Shown here one piece after another: positions 8,461-17,265 of a DNA stretch of 64,000 nt. Source of the DNA: Bdellovibrio sp. (GTDB taxonomy: Bacteria > Bdellovibrionota > Bacteriovoracia > Bacteriovoracales > Bacteriovoracaceae). Below the pieces are notes generated by a model. That model did not search any database, was not told the origin of the DNA, and worked only from the letters and a program-made list of their open reading frames with translations. The stretch's first letter is position 1. Each line of letters opens with the position of its first letter. The stretch is from assembly GCA_016187935.1 (NCBI GenBank), contig JACPIU010000016.1, forward strand, positions 1-64,000, written 5' to 3'. A program made the translations under genes and the position numbers.

Positions 8461-10069
8461 GGAAACCCCCTTTATAAGACTGGTCGGAGACCTGGAAGAA
8501 AATTTGTACCAACTCGGTGTCAAAGATCGGGAAGCGGCAAAAATTATTATCGACCATATTAGTTCAATTTTTGCTCTTCCCTCGCAATGGCTGAATACTC
8601 CATTTCAGGCCATCCTGAAGGTCTATTTGAGTAAAACATTTGCCCGTAATTCTCCCTATCAAAAGGCCATGGGTGCCTATATTGAAGGTTTGGGTATCTC
8701 CCATAATGCTTATTATGGTGCCATGATCCTGCCTGAACTGACGTCCTGTTTATCCAAATGGTTTCCGGCCATCCCGACAACGTGGATCGGATGTTCGAGT
8801 TTCCTGACTATTGATGATGATTATGACGGCCCACTGCACGGCCGAATTATGGACGGCCCGATTGGCGGCACTTATGACGCTTATGAACGTGTCATCTATT
8901 ATGAATTGAAGGGTCTGCCTAAAATGATCGGGATTAATGTTCCCGGGATGCCTACGGCCGGGATCACCGGTATGAACGAATATGGTGTGACCTTGGCCCT
9001 GCACCAAAAATATACCAATATTTTCAATACCTCCGGCACTCCCATTTTTGAATTGGGATTTAATCTCTTGGCCTCGGTAAAAAACAAGCACGAGGCCATC
9101 GAATTTCTTAAAAAATCGCAGAGTATCTCATCTTGGTGCTTCTACATGTCTTTCGCGGATGGGGATATTTTGCGCGCTGATCTCATGGGTGATCGAATGT
9201 TCTACCATGAAGACGGTCTCACCAAAGGTAAAGTTTTATATTTCAATAACTCACTTGAAGATAAATCCATCGAGCAGCAACAATTTCTCCCCTATGGAAT
9301 TGATAATTTCAATGAAATGCGCAGAAAAATGGCGCACAAAAAAATTTTGAAACTACAACATGGCAAGGGAATCAATGACCTCAAATTATTGAAGACCATG
9401 GCAACTCCCTTGGATCAACGTGAAAGCAAGGCCTCAGAATCAAAAATGGATTGTATCACTCCCTTTTCGTTGGGTGTGCATTGCTTGAATGCCACCCAAG
9501 GTCGACTGCTGGTCATTCCGGGACCAGCACCGAAATATTATCAAGGAGTCCATCACTCCTTTGTTAATATATGGACAACTCCCGAAGTTCAGTACAGCAA
9601 CAAAAGTTTTGTAACTCATCCGTTGCATGAGAGCATGCGCCACTTTATGTTGGCCCAAACCAACGCGGATCAAAGAAAAATTGAACACAGTTATCATCAT
9701 TTACAAATGTGTATCGATCATGCCAATGATTATCCCGAATCTTACTGGGCGCAGTTTTATTTCCATATTTATCAGTTTCATCACGAACCGGATCAAGACC
9801 TCTATCCGGCGATCTTGAAATCCATCCGAAATCTGATTCCGCACCTTCCTCATACCTTGATGGAACATGCTCTACTCTACATCATTCGCTTGGAACGGCT
9901 TACCAACTTACCTATCACGGTCAATGCTGAAGAGATCAAAAATCCGGCCCTGAAAAAAATTCTCAGAGCAGAACTGAATCTGCCGACATTTGCCCTTAAA
10001 AAAATGCTGGATGCCAACGTTCGCCCTCGAATGGAATTTTTAGACATCATGTACGGGCATTTACGCTAG
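8459..10069 (+). CDS. C45-family peptidase/acyltransferase (AAT-like Ntn hydrolase)
   Basis: The N-terminus (P-F-I-R-L-x-G...Y-Q-L-G) and the core G-C-S-S-F at residues 111-115, followed by H-G-R-x-M-D, match the acyl-CoA:6-aminopenicillanate acyltransferase/C45 Ntn-hydrolase family, in which Cys (here C112) becomes the N-terminal nucleophile after self-cleavage. Members act on amide bonds of acylated amines, bile salts or lysosomal lipids. At 536 aa it is longer than most (about 350-400), with a helical C-terminal extension of about 140 residues. No signal peptide is visible. The start keeps the family N-terminus, which is why ATG 8459 is preferred over a TTG at 8504 that has a better ribosome site (GGAAGA). 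Confidence 0.75.
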   Translation: METPFIRLVGDLEENLYQLGVKDREAAKIIIDHISSIFALPSQWLNTPFQAILKVYLSKTFARNSPYQKAMGAYIEGLGISHNAYYGAMILPELTSCLSKWFPAIPTTWIGCSSFLTIDDDYDGPLHGRIMDGPIGGTYDAYERVIYYELKGLPKMIGINVPGMPTAGITGMNEYGVTLALHQKYTNIFNTSGTPIFELGFNLLASVKNKHEAIEFLKKSQSISSWCFYMSFADGDILRADLMGDRMFYHEDGLTKGKVLYFNNSLEDKSIEQQQFLPYGIDNFNEMRRKMAHKKILKLQHGKGINDLKLLKTMATPLDQRESKASESKMDCITPFSLGVHCLNATQGRLLVIPGPAPKYYQGVHHSFVNIWTTPEVQYSNKSFVTHPLHESMRHFMLAQTNADQRKIEHSYHHLQMCIDHANDYPESYWAQFYFHIYQFHHEPDQDLYPAILKSIRNLIPHLPHTLMEHALLYIIRLERLTNLPITVNAEEIKNPALKKILRAELNLPTFALKKMLDANVRPRMEFLDIMYGHLR

Positions 10070-10824
10070 AGCGTACTTTTCTCAACTACTGCTTCATCAA
10101 AATAATTGGCCGACATGCCGGCATCGATCATCATACTGGACGCGGTAATGCCACTGGAACGCTCGGACAGAAGAAAAACGGCAGCGTTGGCAACTTCCTC
10201 TGTTGTGAGGGCGCGTTTTCTCAGAGTGAGTTTTTCGGCAAAAAGATAATTTTTAACATAGCCCGGAATCCCGGCAGAGGCCGAAGTTTTTAACGGCCCT
10301 GCACAAAGTGCATTAAAGCGCACTTCACTGAATGTGGAAAAACTCTTGCTTAAAAAGGCCACAGAAGACTCAAGAGCGGCCTTAATCGGCCCCAAGTATC
10401 CATAGTTGGTGGCGCGGGTGTTGGATATGGATAAGGCCACAACAGAGGCAGAAGGATGAAAGACATCCTTAAGGTGTCGCGACAAGGCCACCAGCGAGTA
10501 AAGGGAAATTTGACTGGCCTGGGAAAAATCTTCCCATGAAGTTTCATGAAACGGCCGAATCCCATCTTTCAAATTGGCAAAAGCAATGGAATGCAGCATG
10601 CCGTGGACTTCTTTAACGTCATTCTTAAGTTGCATGGCCAACGCTTTGACTTGCTCATCAATGGCGACATCACAGAGATAAACGGCCCGTCCGGGAAAGA
10701 GCTCTTGGACTTTCGCCCGATGCACTTCACTCTGGACTGAAAAAAATAAATTGGCACCTTCTTCTGATAAAATTTTTGCTACAGCAAAGGCAATACTTTT
10801 TTTATTGGCCACGCCGGTAATCAA
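10066..10824 (-). CDS. fabI: Enoyl-ACP reductase FabI-like (start disrupted or TTG)
   Basis: The I-T-G-V-A-N-K-K-S-I-A start of the Rossmann fold, the N-Y-x6-K catalytic spacing (N-Y-G-Y-L-G-P-I-K) and the C-terminal M-M-I-D-A-G place it in the FabI enoyl-ACP reductase family, which reduces trans-2-enoyl-ACP with NAD(P)H. It is the last gene of a leftward CrtI-like/FabG/FabZ/FabI operon. The only normal start in frame is TTG 10824, which would begin inside the first strand. An ATG at 10844 reads M-S-L-Q-K and would continue perfectly as N-Y-L-I-T-G if one base were added to the A6 run at 10829-10834, so the gene carries a frameshift, an assembly error, or uses the TTG. Confidence 0.8.
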   Translation of the reverse strand: MITGVANKKSIAFAVAKILSEEGANLFFSVQSEVHRAKVQELFPGRAVYLCDVAIDEQVKALAMQLKNDVKEVHGMLHSIAFANLKDGIRPFHETSWEDFSQASQISLYSLVALSRHLKDVFHPSASVVALSISNTRATNYGYLGPIKAALESSVAFLSKSFSTFSEVRFNALCAGPLKTSASAGIPGYVKNYLFAEKLTLRKRALTTEEVANAAVFLLSERSSGITASSMMIDAGMSANYFDEAVVEKSTL

Positions 10825-10860
10825 ATAATTTTTTGCAGAGACATTTAAAAAGCTTATAAA

Positions 10861-11280
10861 TTACCCCACTTTTGCACAGGTGAAATGTAAATCCAGGGCC
10901 TTCTTTCCGTCCTGTGTGACTGTGCCTTTAAAATAAAAGGCATTTCCCACTGTTTCCAAATGCCATACTTCCATTTCGATCGGTCTCCCCGGAGTTACCA
11001 TTTCTCGGAAACGCCCTTTTTCAACCTTGGTGACGACTCCCAGACCTGGCGATTTATTTGACAGTGACATCAGCAACGCACCTGTTTGCAAGAGAGCTTC
11101 CTGCAAAAGCACGCCCGGCATAATAGGTCGGCCGGGAAAATGTCCCTTAAAAAAATCCTCATCCCCCGTGAGCATCTTGCAAGTTTTGATGCGCTTTTCC
11201 TCGCGTTCTATAATTTTATCCACGAATAAAAAAGGCGGCCTTTGGGGGATTAGAGTGTATATTTCAGCGGTATCACTCAT
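10861..11280 (-). CDS. fabZ: 3-hydroxyacyl-ACP dehydratase FabZ-like
   Basis: The hot-dog-fold signature G-H-F-P-G-R-P-I-M-P-G-V-L carries the catalytic His, and the downstream E-A-L-L-Q helix supplies the second acid. At 139 aa it is the usual FabZ length. It dehydrates 3-hydroxyacyl-ACP in fatty-acid elongation. The start overlaps the stop of the FabG gene by 4 nt (ATGA), so it is translationally coupled to it. The genes around it make it a member of a dedicated cassette and perhaps not the housekeeping copy. Confidence 0.9.
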   Translation of the reverse strand: MSDTAEIYTLIPQRPPFLFVDKIIEREEKRIKTCKMLTGDEDFFKGHFPGRPIMPGVLLQEALLQTGALLMSLSNKSPGLGVVTKVEKGRFREMVTPGRPIEMEVWHLETVGNAFYFKGTVTQDGKKALDLHFTCAKVG

Positions 11281-12029
11281 GACCCTAGCCCTCCCGAGAC
11301 ATCGATACTCGTTCCGGTAATATAGGCACTCTCTCGCAAGGCCAGAAAGGTCACCACATTGGCCACATCGGACACTTTGCCTAAACGACGAACGGGAATT
11401 TCATTCAATACGGCACGTTTTTGCTCGTCGGTCATATAAGCAATCATGTCTGTTTCAATAAAACCTGGACAAACAGCGTTGACAGTAATGCCTTTCTTCC
11501 CCACTTCCTTGGCCATGACTTGGGCCATGGCCACTTGGGCGGCCTTGGTGGCACTGTAATTCACTTGTCCAGACATCCCCATTTTCCCACTAATACTGCT
11601 CATGTGAATGATCCGCCCGAAGCGATTCCTCATCATAAGGGGAATGGCGGCCCGACTCATAAAAAAAGTGCCATCCAAGTTAATGTTCAGCACGCGCTTC
11701 CATTCATCATCCGTCATAAGGGCGGTGACTTGATCGCTTGTAATACCCGCGTTATTAACCAACACATCCAAGCGATCCCAGCGTTCCTCATAACGTTTAT
11801 AAAATTCTTTCACGTCTTGTGAATTACTGACGTCAAATTTTTCCAAAAACAAATGGTTTCCGTACTCTGACAGTTGCTCCCGAAGGAGGTTGGCCTCTTG
11901 TTCATTCTTGTTATAGGTCGCCACGACGTGGGCACCTTCTTGCAAAAAACATTCAACGACTCCGCGTCCGATACCGCGGGTACCGCCGGTTACCACAACC
12001 TTCCAATCATGAAATCGTGCCATGGTCAT
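11277..12029 (-). CDS. fabG: 3-oxoacyl-ACP reductase FabG-like SDR
   Basis: A short-chain dehydrogenase of 250 aa with T-G-G-x-R-G-I-G cofactor loop, N-N-A-G-I-T, the catalytic S-S-I-S...Y-S-A-T-K and a C-terminal I-D-V-S-G-G, all diagnostic of FabG, the NADPH-dependent 3-oxoacyl-ACP reductase. An AAGGAG site lies 6 nt before ATG 12029; ATG 12023 is the alternative. A longer frame to 12161 lies inside the upstream desaturase gene and is rejected. The gene overlaps the CrtI-like gene by 23 nt and FabZ by 4 nt. Confidence 0.9.
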   Translation of the reverse strand: MTMARFHDWKVVVTGGTRGIGRGVVECFLQEGAHVVATYNKNEQEANLLREQLSEYGNHLFLEKFDVSNSQDVKEFYKRYEERWDRLDVLVNNAGITSDQVTALMTDDEWKRVLNINLDGTFFMSRAAIPLMMRNRFGRIIHMSSISGKMGMSGQVNYSATKAAQVAMAQVMAKEVGKKGITVNAVCPGFIETDMIAYMTDEQKRAVLNEIPVRRLGKVSDVANVVTFLALRESAYITGTSIDVSGGLGS

Positions 12030-13461
12030 GGTCCTCTCCTTGTTGTTGTTGTTTAGATAAATAGGTATCGACAGCATGAGACTGAATAGCGCCGTAATTG
12101 GCAGCGCCGAGCCAGCCGGACATAATAATACCAACAGAACCGGCGTGATAAAGTCCGGCAATTTCCTCGCTCAATTTTTTACTGGCCTGCAGACCTTCAA
12201 ACTTCGTTCCAAAACTGGCCCCCATCGGGTGGCGGGTAAATCGTTCCAGGGTGAGGGGAGTGGCGGCTTCAGTATAATCTATTTTACGGCGTACACCGGG
12301 TAGCAATTCTTCCAAATCTTGTAGCGCACGTTCGATCAAATGCTGTTTACGTTTTAAGTACTCTTCACGAGAAAGTTTGGCCCAATCGTCATATCGGGCA
12401 TTGGATGAGGCCACCACCGCGTAGGTGTGACCTTGCTCGGGACGCATGTCCGGATAATAGAAAGAGAATGTTTGTCCTTCCACTTCAGGATTTAAAAGCA
12501 TCTCGGTGGAAAATGGCCAGGCCTTGGAATAAAAAATCAAATCGCCCATATATGGGATGCTTTCTCCTGTGGAAAATCCCATGTACACCTGACAACTGGA
12601 GGTATTGGCACGAACTTGTGCAGCCTCTTTTTTGAAGGCGGGACTAAAATGCTCGCTCCCCACCAGTTTAAAAATGGTGGATAACAGATGAGCATTGCTT
12701 ACCACGGCCCGGGTGGAAACTGTCTCTTCACCGACTTTCACGCCGGTGACTTTGCCATTTCCCACGACGATTTTATCCACCTGCGAATGCAGCTTTATAT
12801 CAACGCCGTTTTTCAGAAGCTCCGTCTTCATCATCTCAATCATCAAATCTGTGCCACCTTGAAAAATGTAGACACCTTTGTTCATGAAATTGGAAAAAAC
12901 TATCCCGTAGGCAATGGCGGGATCTTCTAAAGTCGAACCATTGGCATAGGTTATGGGCTCCAAGAGAAAGCGCACGATATCGTTACGCCCGGGAAAAAAA
13001 GCATTAAACAATTCACCGATGGTGGTCTCAGGACGATCGTAAAAATTCATATTACGAAGAGTATCGAAAAAATTTTGCGCCACTTGAGGAGTCAGTCCGA
13101 ATTTCTCATGCAGAATACGCTTGTAATCTTCTTCGGTAAAATCGGTGTCCAAATCAAACTGAGGATTTTTAAAACGAACTTTCTTTATGCGAATTATGCG
13201 ATCGGCAATCTCCTTATTCCAATAACGCCGACAAGTTTTTATCATTCCAACTGGAAAACCATGGAGGGAAATATCAAATATCTTACCTTCAGGCCTGCGA
13301 AACCAGGTGGCCAGACCACCCAATTTATTGTGGGCCTCAAGCAGCAAGACTTTGCGTCCCTGACGCGCCAGCATATTGGCAGCGGTCATACCACCCAAGC
13401 CTGAACCGATTACCACCACGTCATAAGGCCCTTTGGGCCGGTCTTTTTTTAACAGCAGCAT
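12007..13461 (-). CDS. CrtI/RetSat-like FAD-dependent desaturase or saturase
   Basis: An N-terminal dinucleotide-binding motif (V-V-V-I-G-S-G-L-G-G, about residues 15-24, with E and G-G-x-x-x-W-F further on) and a C-terminal A-G...S-G-W-L-G-A-A-N-Y-G motif place it in the phytoene desaturase-type amine-oxidase superfamily. There is no phytoene synthase or other carotenoid gene near. Instead it is the first gene of an operon with FabG, FabZ and FabI, which suggests the substrate is an acyl chain or polyene lipid. No signal peptide; probably membrane-associated through FAD-domain surfaces. Confidence 0.8.
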   Translation of the reverse strand: MLLLKKDRPKGPYDVVVIGSGLGGMTAANMLARQGRKVLLLEAHNKLGGLATWFRRPEGKIFDISLHGFPVGMIKTCRRYWNKEIADRIIRIKKVRFKNPQFDLDTDFTEEDYKRILHEKFGLTPQVAQNFFDTLRNMNFYDRPETTIGELFNAFFPGRNDIVRFLLEPITYANGSTLEDPAIAYGIVFSNFMNKGVYIFQGGTDLMIEMMKTELLKNGVDIKLHSQVDKIVVGNGKVTGVKVGEETVSTRAVVSNAHLLSTIFKLVGSEHFSPAFKKEAAQVRANTSSCQVYMGFSTGESIPYMGDLIFYSKAWPFSTEMLLNPEVEGQTFSFYYPDMRPEQGHTYAVVASSNARYDDWAKLSREEYLKRKQHLIERALQDLEELLPGVRRKIDYTEAATPLTLERFTRHPMGASFGTKFEGLQASKKLSEEIAGLYHAGSVGIIMSGWLGAANYGAIQSHAVDTYLSKQQQQGEDHDHGTIS

Positions 13462-13507
13462 AAGGGCGTGAGTCTACCCAAAGCACCCGCTTTTGTAAAA
13501 TCTGGTG

Positions 13508-14605
13508 CTACAGTTCTTCACGGATGGCAGCATGGGTAACATTGGGAGGAATCCAATACTTAGTAATCGACCCAGCAGTACGAATGGCCGTCGAGTCAGG
13601 GGCGGTATCAAAAATTAAAGTTCCAAGATTAAGACCGATGCCGGCAGAAAAATAGCGCCGCTTAACGCCATCAGTTGGGTCATCGGGAGTGAGATCCGGT
13701 TCGTAGCCGCGGGTGAAAAAAGCAAAATCCACAGTTAGATATCGGGTCAAAATGTTCTGTCCTAAAACCGGAACCCCTGCGGCCTTAAAACTTAAAAAAA
13801 CTTTTTGCCCACTGTAGTCACTAGTCACATCGACTTTGCTCTTATTTCTTGAATCGCGGTACTCCAAACTCGGCCACCACTGCCAACGGATGCCAATAAA
13901 CTCATCCAATGCGGGATAGGTATCCAGCAACCAAGCGGAAAAAACACCAATATAATCCATAAAGAGATCTTCAGTAGAGAAACGATATTTACTAAAACCA
14001 TCCCCTACCTCTAAGGCGAACCCTACAAAGGCACCGGTATAAACTCCAATCTTGCGCGCGCTTTTGATGTCATGCCCCGCCTGTAAGGCCAACCAAGTCG
14101 TCATGCGTGTTTCGATATAGTGACTGGTCATATGTCCAAATTTGTCCGCCCCACCACTGTAAGAATGTTGACTGTACCACCCTTCATTTCCAAACCCCAT
14201 ATGCGCGCCACTTCTTCCCCAATCCCACGCCGAGGAACCAAAAAGCAGCAGAATGCTCGGAACCGCGATGACCCAACCAGTGGTCCAACGATCTCGCTGC
14301 TTCAGTGTCAGTCCAAAGGCGGAATAGTAATGATCAGGGTAGAGAGATGTGTGATCGTAAGAAACCTGAGCAACATAGATATCTTTTTTAAGCTTTTCCT
14401 CCAGCTCGGGAGTTAGGGTTTTAACTACCCTGGCACGAAAGGGGTTAGATTCGATCTCTTGCGCCACCAGACGGTTGCGATTTAATGTCGCTTGAACCTC
14501 TCCGATGGAAACATCGGCCTTATAATGAATCCAGAAATCATTGGGCGTAGTTGTCGTCTCCGAAGCATAAAGGCCAAATGAAAGGAAGCAGAGAAAGATA
14601 ATCAT
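13508..14605 (-). CDS. DUF2279 family exported/membrane protein
   Basis: A signal sequence of about 14 residues (cleavage near Y-A-S) is followed by a mixed region, one hydrophobic stretch at residues 110-125, and the DUF2279 core at residues 151-240 with G-G-A-D-K-F-G-H-M-T-S-H-Y and D-x-x-x-D-Y-I-G. These proteins (YfiM-like) are of unknown function and often sit beside PAP2 phosphatases or lipid genes, as here. The last 110 residues look like beta strands. It lies 12 nt downstream of the leftward PAP2 gene, so both are likely one operon. Confidence 0.75.
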   Translation of the reverse strand: MIIFLCFLSFGLYASETTTTPNDFWIHYKADVSIGEVQATLNRNRLVAQEIESNPFRARVVKTLTPELEEKLKKDIYVAQVSYDHTSLYPDHYYSAFGLTLKQRDRWTTGWVIAVPSILLLFGSSAWDWGRSGAHMGFGNEGWYSQHSYSGGADKFGHMTSHYIETRMTTWLALQAGHDIKSARKIGVYTGAFVGFALEVGDGFSKYRFSTEDLFMDYIGVFSAWLLDTYPALDEFIGIRWQWWPSLEYRDSRNKSKVDVTSDYSGQKVFLSFKAAGVPVLGQNILTRYLTVDFAFFTRGYEPDLTPDDPTDGVKRRYFSAGIGLNLGTLIFDTAPDSTAIRTAGSITKYWIPPNVTHAAIREEL

Positions 14606-14617
14606 TAAAAGTTTTCC

Positions 14618-15475
14618 TTAAAAGGTGAGCGATACCCGTAATCCCGGAGCATTATCACTTCTAATATAATCCAAAGAAAAGTCGTGTTTAAAAATCCATT
14701 CATAAATGGGGTGGTTTTTATCGTAATTGGAAGCATACCTCACACCTTCTGATGCCAAGATCGAAATGAAGGCCGAGGCAATGACATCGGAAGCATAATG
14801 CTTCTCGGAGTGGACTCGTTCAAAAGCCGTGGTTACAGCTAGTGCTAATGGGACAATCGCATAATGAAGTCCGTAAAACTGAAAGCTCTTAAGCCCTAGC
14901 ACCGTATAGCCGATCACATGCCCAGATGGAAATGAGGACTGGCCTCTAAAGGCCGTTTCAATAAAAGACAAATCTTTTTTGTCTGGTCTTTGATGAACTG
15001 GAACGATAGAGATCGCGGCGGATTCAATCAGGGCCAGGATTAAGGTGGCCAAATACTCCTGGGAAAACCTGACCATTTTTTCATCCTGATGTGTGCGCCC
15101 CATATAATAAAAGGTCATGGGCAAAATAGGAGTATTAAAAAAAACACTGGTATCACTCACAAATCTTAAAAACCTTTCATTCTTATGCCGTTGGACCGCT
15201 TTTTGTGAAATGCGATCATCGTTATAGATAAAATAGCCAGATGCACCAATGGCCAAGGCAGCAAAGATCAAATTCTGGGTGCTCGAAAATTGAAGATAAC
15301 TTCCTTGATAGGCCCATTTCATGGATTGCAGAAAATCGTCTTTGGTATTAAATTGCAGCTTACCCAAGTCCTCACTTTCTTTCACTGGTTCGGCAGCAAA
15401 GCAAGCCGGGATCATCAAAAAAACAAGCCCCAATGATAGAATCATTTTTCTAGCTAATTTCTTAAGATGCCCCAC
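14618..15475 (-). CDS. PAP2-family phosphatase, membrane-bound
   Basis: Acid-phosphatase motifs are present: P-S-G-H at residues 183-186 and E-R-x5-H-x3-D ending at Asp230, with H-Q-R-P upstream for the first motif. Several hydrophobic segments surround them. PAP2 enzymes in the envelope dephosphorylate phosphatidate, undecaprenyl-pyrophosphate or lipid A. The start is unclear: the frame opens at TTG 15502; the GTG at 15475 gives a normal signal peptide with Lys-Lys-Arg-Lys n-region and cleavage after C-F-A; ATG 15445 gives a very short one. The C-terminal end is beta-like and ends in Phe. Confidence 0.8.
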   Translation of the reverse strand: MGHLKKLARKMILSLGLVFLMIPACFAAEPVKESEDLGKLQFNTKDDFLQSMKWAYQGSYLQFSSTQNLIFAALAIGASGYFIYNDDRISQKAVQRHKNERFLRFVSDTSVFFNTPILPMTFYYMGRTHQDEKMVRFSQEYLATLILALIESAAISIVPVHQRPDKKDLSFIETAFRGQSSFPSGHVIGYTVLGLKSFQFYGLHYAIVPLALAVTTAFERVHSEKHYASDVIASAFISILASEGVRYASNYDKNHPIYEWIFKHDFSLDYIRSDNAPGLRVSLTF

Positions 15476-15650
15476 GATAATACCCGATATTTGGAAGATC
15501 AAAGGGTAGCAAAAGAAAGTTTAAACAACAAACAAAAAGGTGTTGCGCTAAAAATCTCTCTCTTTCTACCTCGACAGATATTTTATTGATCTTTTATTTA
15601 TCTCAGTTGGCATCCAGCAAGCTTTGCAGACAAAAGAATAATTTGTTAAA

Positions 15651-16397
15651 ATGCATTCTATCGTGACCCAATTGTTCTACTCTCATTTTCGCACTATTTT
15701 CACCATCACTTTAGGCCTCGCTACTTTTGCCGTTAAGGCCAATGATTGTGGCAAATTCCTTGATAATTTTACTTCCCCAGTTTGTACCGATGCCAAGTAT
15801 ATTTTTTGGACAGGCACGGCCCTGACTATCAGCTTGCGGATAGTCAAAAAAAATTTTGAAACAGATGTGCAAAATCAGGCGATTGAGAAAAACCATTTAC
15901 GCCAATGGGGGGCGGTGGGTGATACTGTAGGCTTCGGCTACTTAAACGGGGCCTATATTCTGGGCCAAATGCTCTTTGGCGGTACAAAAGGTAATGCTAG
16001 AGCAGAACACATGTTTGAGTCCTCTTTTTATACCCTTGGTGTGACCTATGGTTTGAAACAAAAGATTCATGAAACTCGTCCTGGCTTCCCAACAGAACAC
16101 GACTCATTTCCCTCGGGCCATTCTTCCTTCTCGTTCGCCTTTGCCTCTGTGGTGACGGCAAACCATGGTTTGGTTTGGGGCGGACTCGCCCATCTCACCG
16201 CCGTGTTCATTTCCTTTAGTCGCATTAATGATAACTGGCACTACATGCATGACGTTGTTGCGGGAATGACGATTGGCCTAAGCTATGGTTGGGGTGTTTA
16301 TTTTAATCATCGCAAGTATCATAAGCCTTATTGGATCGGTTTTCTACCCACTGCTGATCTCAAAGGCGGGCAGTTGGCGTTGAACTATCGCTTTTAG
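15651..16397 (+). CDS. PAP2-family phosphatase, divergent from the first
   Basis: All three PAP2 motifs are intact: K-x6-R-P at residues 136-144, P-S-G-H at 154-157 and S-R-x5-H-x3-D at 190-201, so it is a likely active lipid phosphatase. An N-terminal signal or membrane segment covers residues 14-30. It is divergent from the leftward PAP2/DUF2279 pair across a 175-nt gap, so two enzymes of the same family are controlled from one promoter region. The C-terminus ends in an N-Y-R-F strand, like an outer-membrane strand, as does its neighbour. Confidence 0.85.
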   Translation: MHSIVTQLFYSHFRTIFTITLGLATFAVKANDCGKFLDNFTSPVCTDAKYIFWTGTALTISLRIVKKNFETDVQNQAIEKNHLRQWGAVGDTVGFGYLNGAYILGQMLFGGTKGNARAEHMFESSFYTLGVTYGLKQKIHETRPGFPTEHDSFPSGHSSFSFAFASVVTANHGLVWGGLAHLTAVFISFSRINDNWHYMHDVVAGMTIGLSYGWGVYFNHRKYHKPYWIGFLPTADLKGGQLALNYRF

Positions 16398-16469
16398 ACC
16401 CTGTAAGTTATTGCTTAGATATCGCTTTTTATGTCAAGATGTCCATCTCTTATGAAACAAGCAGGCCAA

Positions 16470-17189
16470 ATGAAAGTGACTCTTGCATTCATCTTTTTTG
16501 CCTTCACATATATGGCCGATGCCACCACCATCATTTCCCAAAACATTCAATGTGGTCATGATAAAATTCACGAACGAGTTGAGCTTTTTGTTAGACAAGT
16601 CATCAAACTGAATGCTGACGTTGTGGCCTTACAGGAAATCTGTTCTGATAAGAATTTGGATGTGGTTTACATGCTCAAACAGAAACTGGAACAAAATGGA
16701 TTTGAAGTAAAGTTTTTTGACCGTCTCTTTACCCACTTAGGCTTTGAACGTTTTGATGAAGAGTTAGCTCTTTTTTCCCGTTTGGATGTGGATAAAGTTT
16801 CCAAGGGATATTTACCACCTTCTCCTTTGCGACGGGGATATCTGGCCTTTCAAATTGACGGTGTTTGGTATGTGAGCACCCATCTCACCCATGAAAGTGA
16901 GGCATCAACCTTGCGTTTTAAACAGATGGAATTTCTGGCAAAAAAATATTCTGCGCAACCTGCAATAATTTCAGGTGATTTTAATGCCGCTCCCGATTCG
17001 CACGAATCACGGGCATTCTTCGAATTGAAATATCACCCTTATTTTCCTGGGCCCACTTGGCCTTCTCAAGGGCCATGGCATTCATACGATGGTTTTTGGG
17101 GGAATTTTTACAACTCGCAATCCCCAAAAACTCAGCTCCTAGAAGACATTGGTAGTGACCACCTGGGTGTTGCCTTGAATTTCAAATAA
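16470..17189 (+). CDS. Secreted endonuclease/exonuclease/phosphatase (EEP) protein
   Basis: After a signal peptide (cleavage after A-D-A), the EEP fold motifs appear in order: Q-N-I at the first strand, L-Q-E-I-C with the metal Glu, S-T-H-L, S-G-D-F-N-A and the terminal G-S-D-H-L-G. These residues coordinate Mg and cut phosphodiesters in DNases, sphingomyelinases and inositol phosphatases. Export outside the cytoplasm suggests attack on extracellular nucleic acid or lipid headgroups. ATG 16470 is chosen; ATG 16452 and 16431 are alternatives that lengthen the n-region. It follows the PAP2 gene by about 70 nt and may be co-transcribed. Confidence 0.85.
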   Translation: MKVTLAFIFFAFTYMADATTIISQNIQCGHDKIHERVELFVRQVIKLNADVVALQEICSDKNLDVVYMLKQKLEQNGFEVKFFDRLFTHLGFERFDEELALFSRLDVDKVSKGYLPPSPLRRGYLAFQIDGVWYVSTHLTHESEASTLRFKQMEFLAKKYSAQPAIISGDFNAAPDSHESRAFFELKYHPYFPGPTWPSQGPWHSYDGFWGNFYNSQSPKTQLLEDIGSDHLGVALNFK

Positions 17190-17265
17190 CTATTGGAAAA
17201 TACGCTCTCTCTTTTTTACATAGGCGATTGAGACGTTTACTCTCCTGGCATAGAATCTCACTCCT

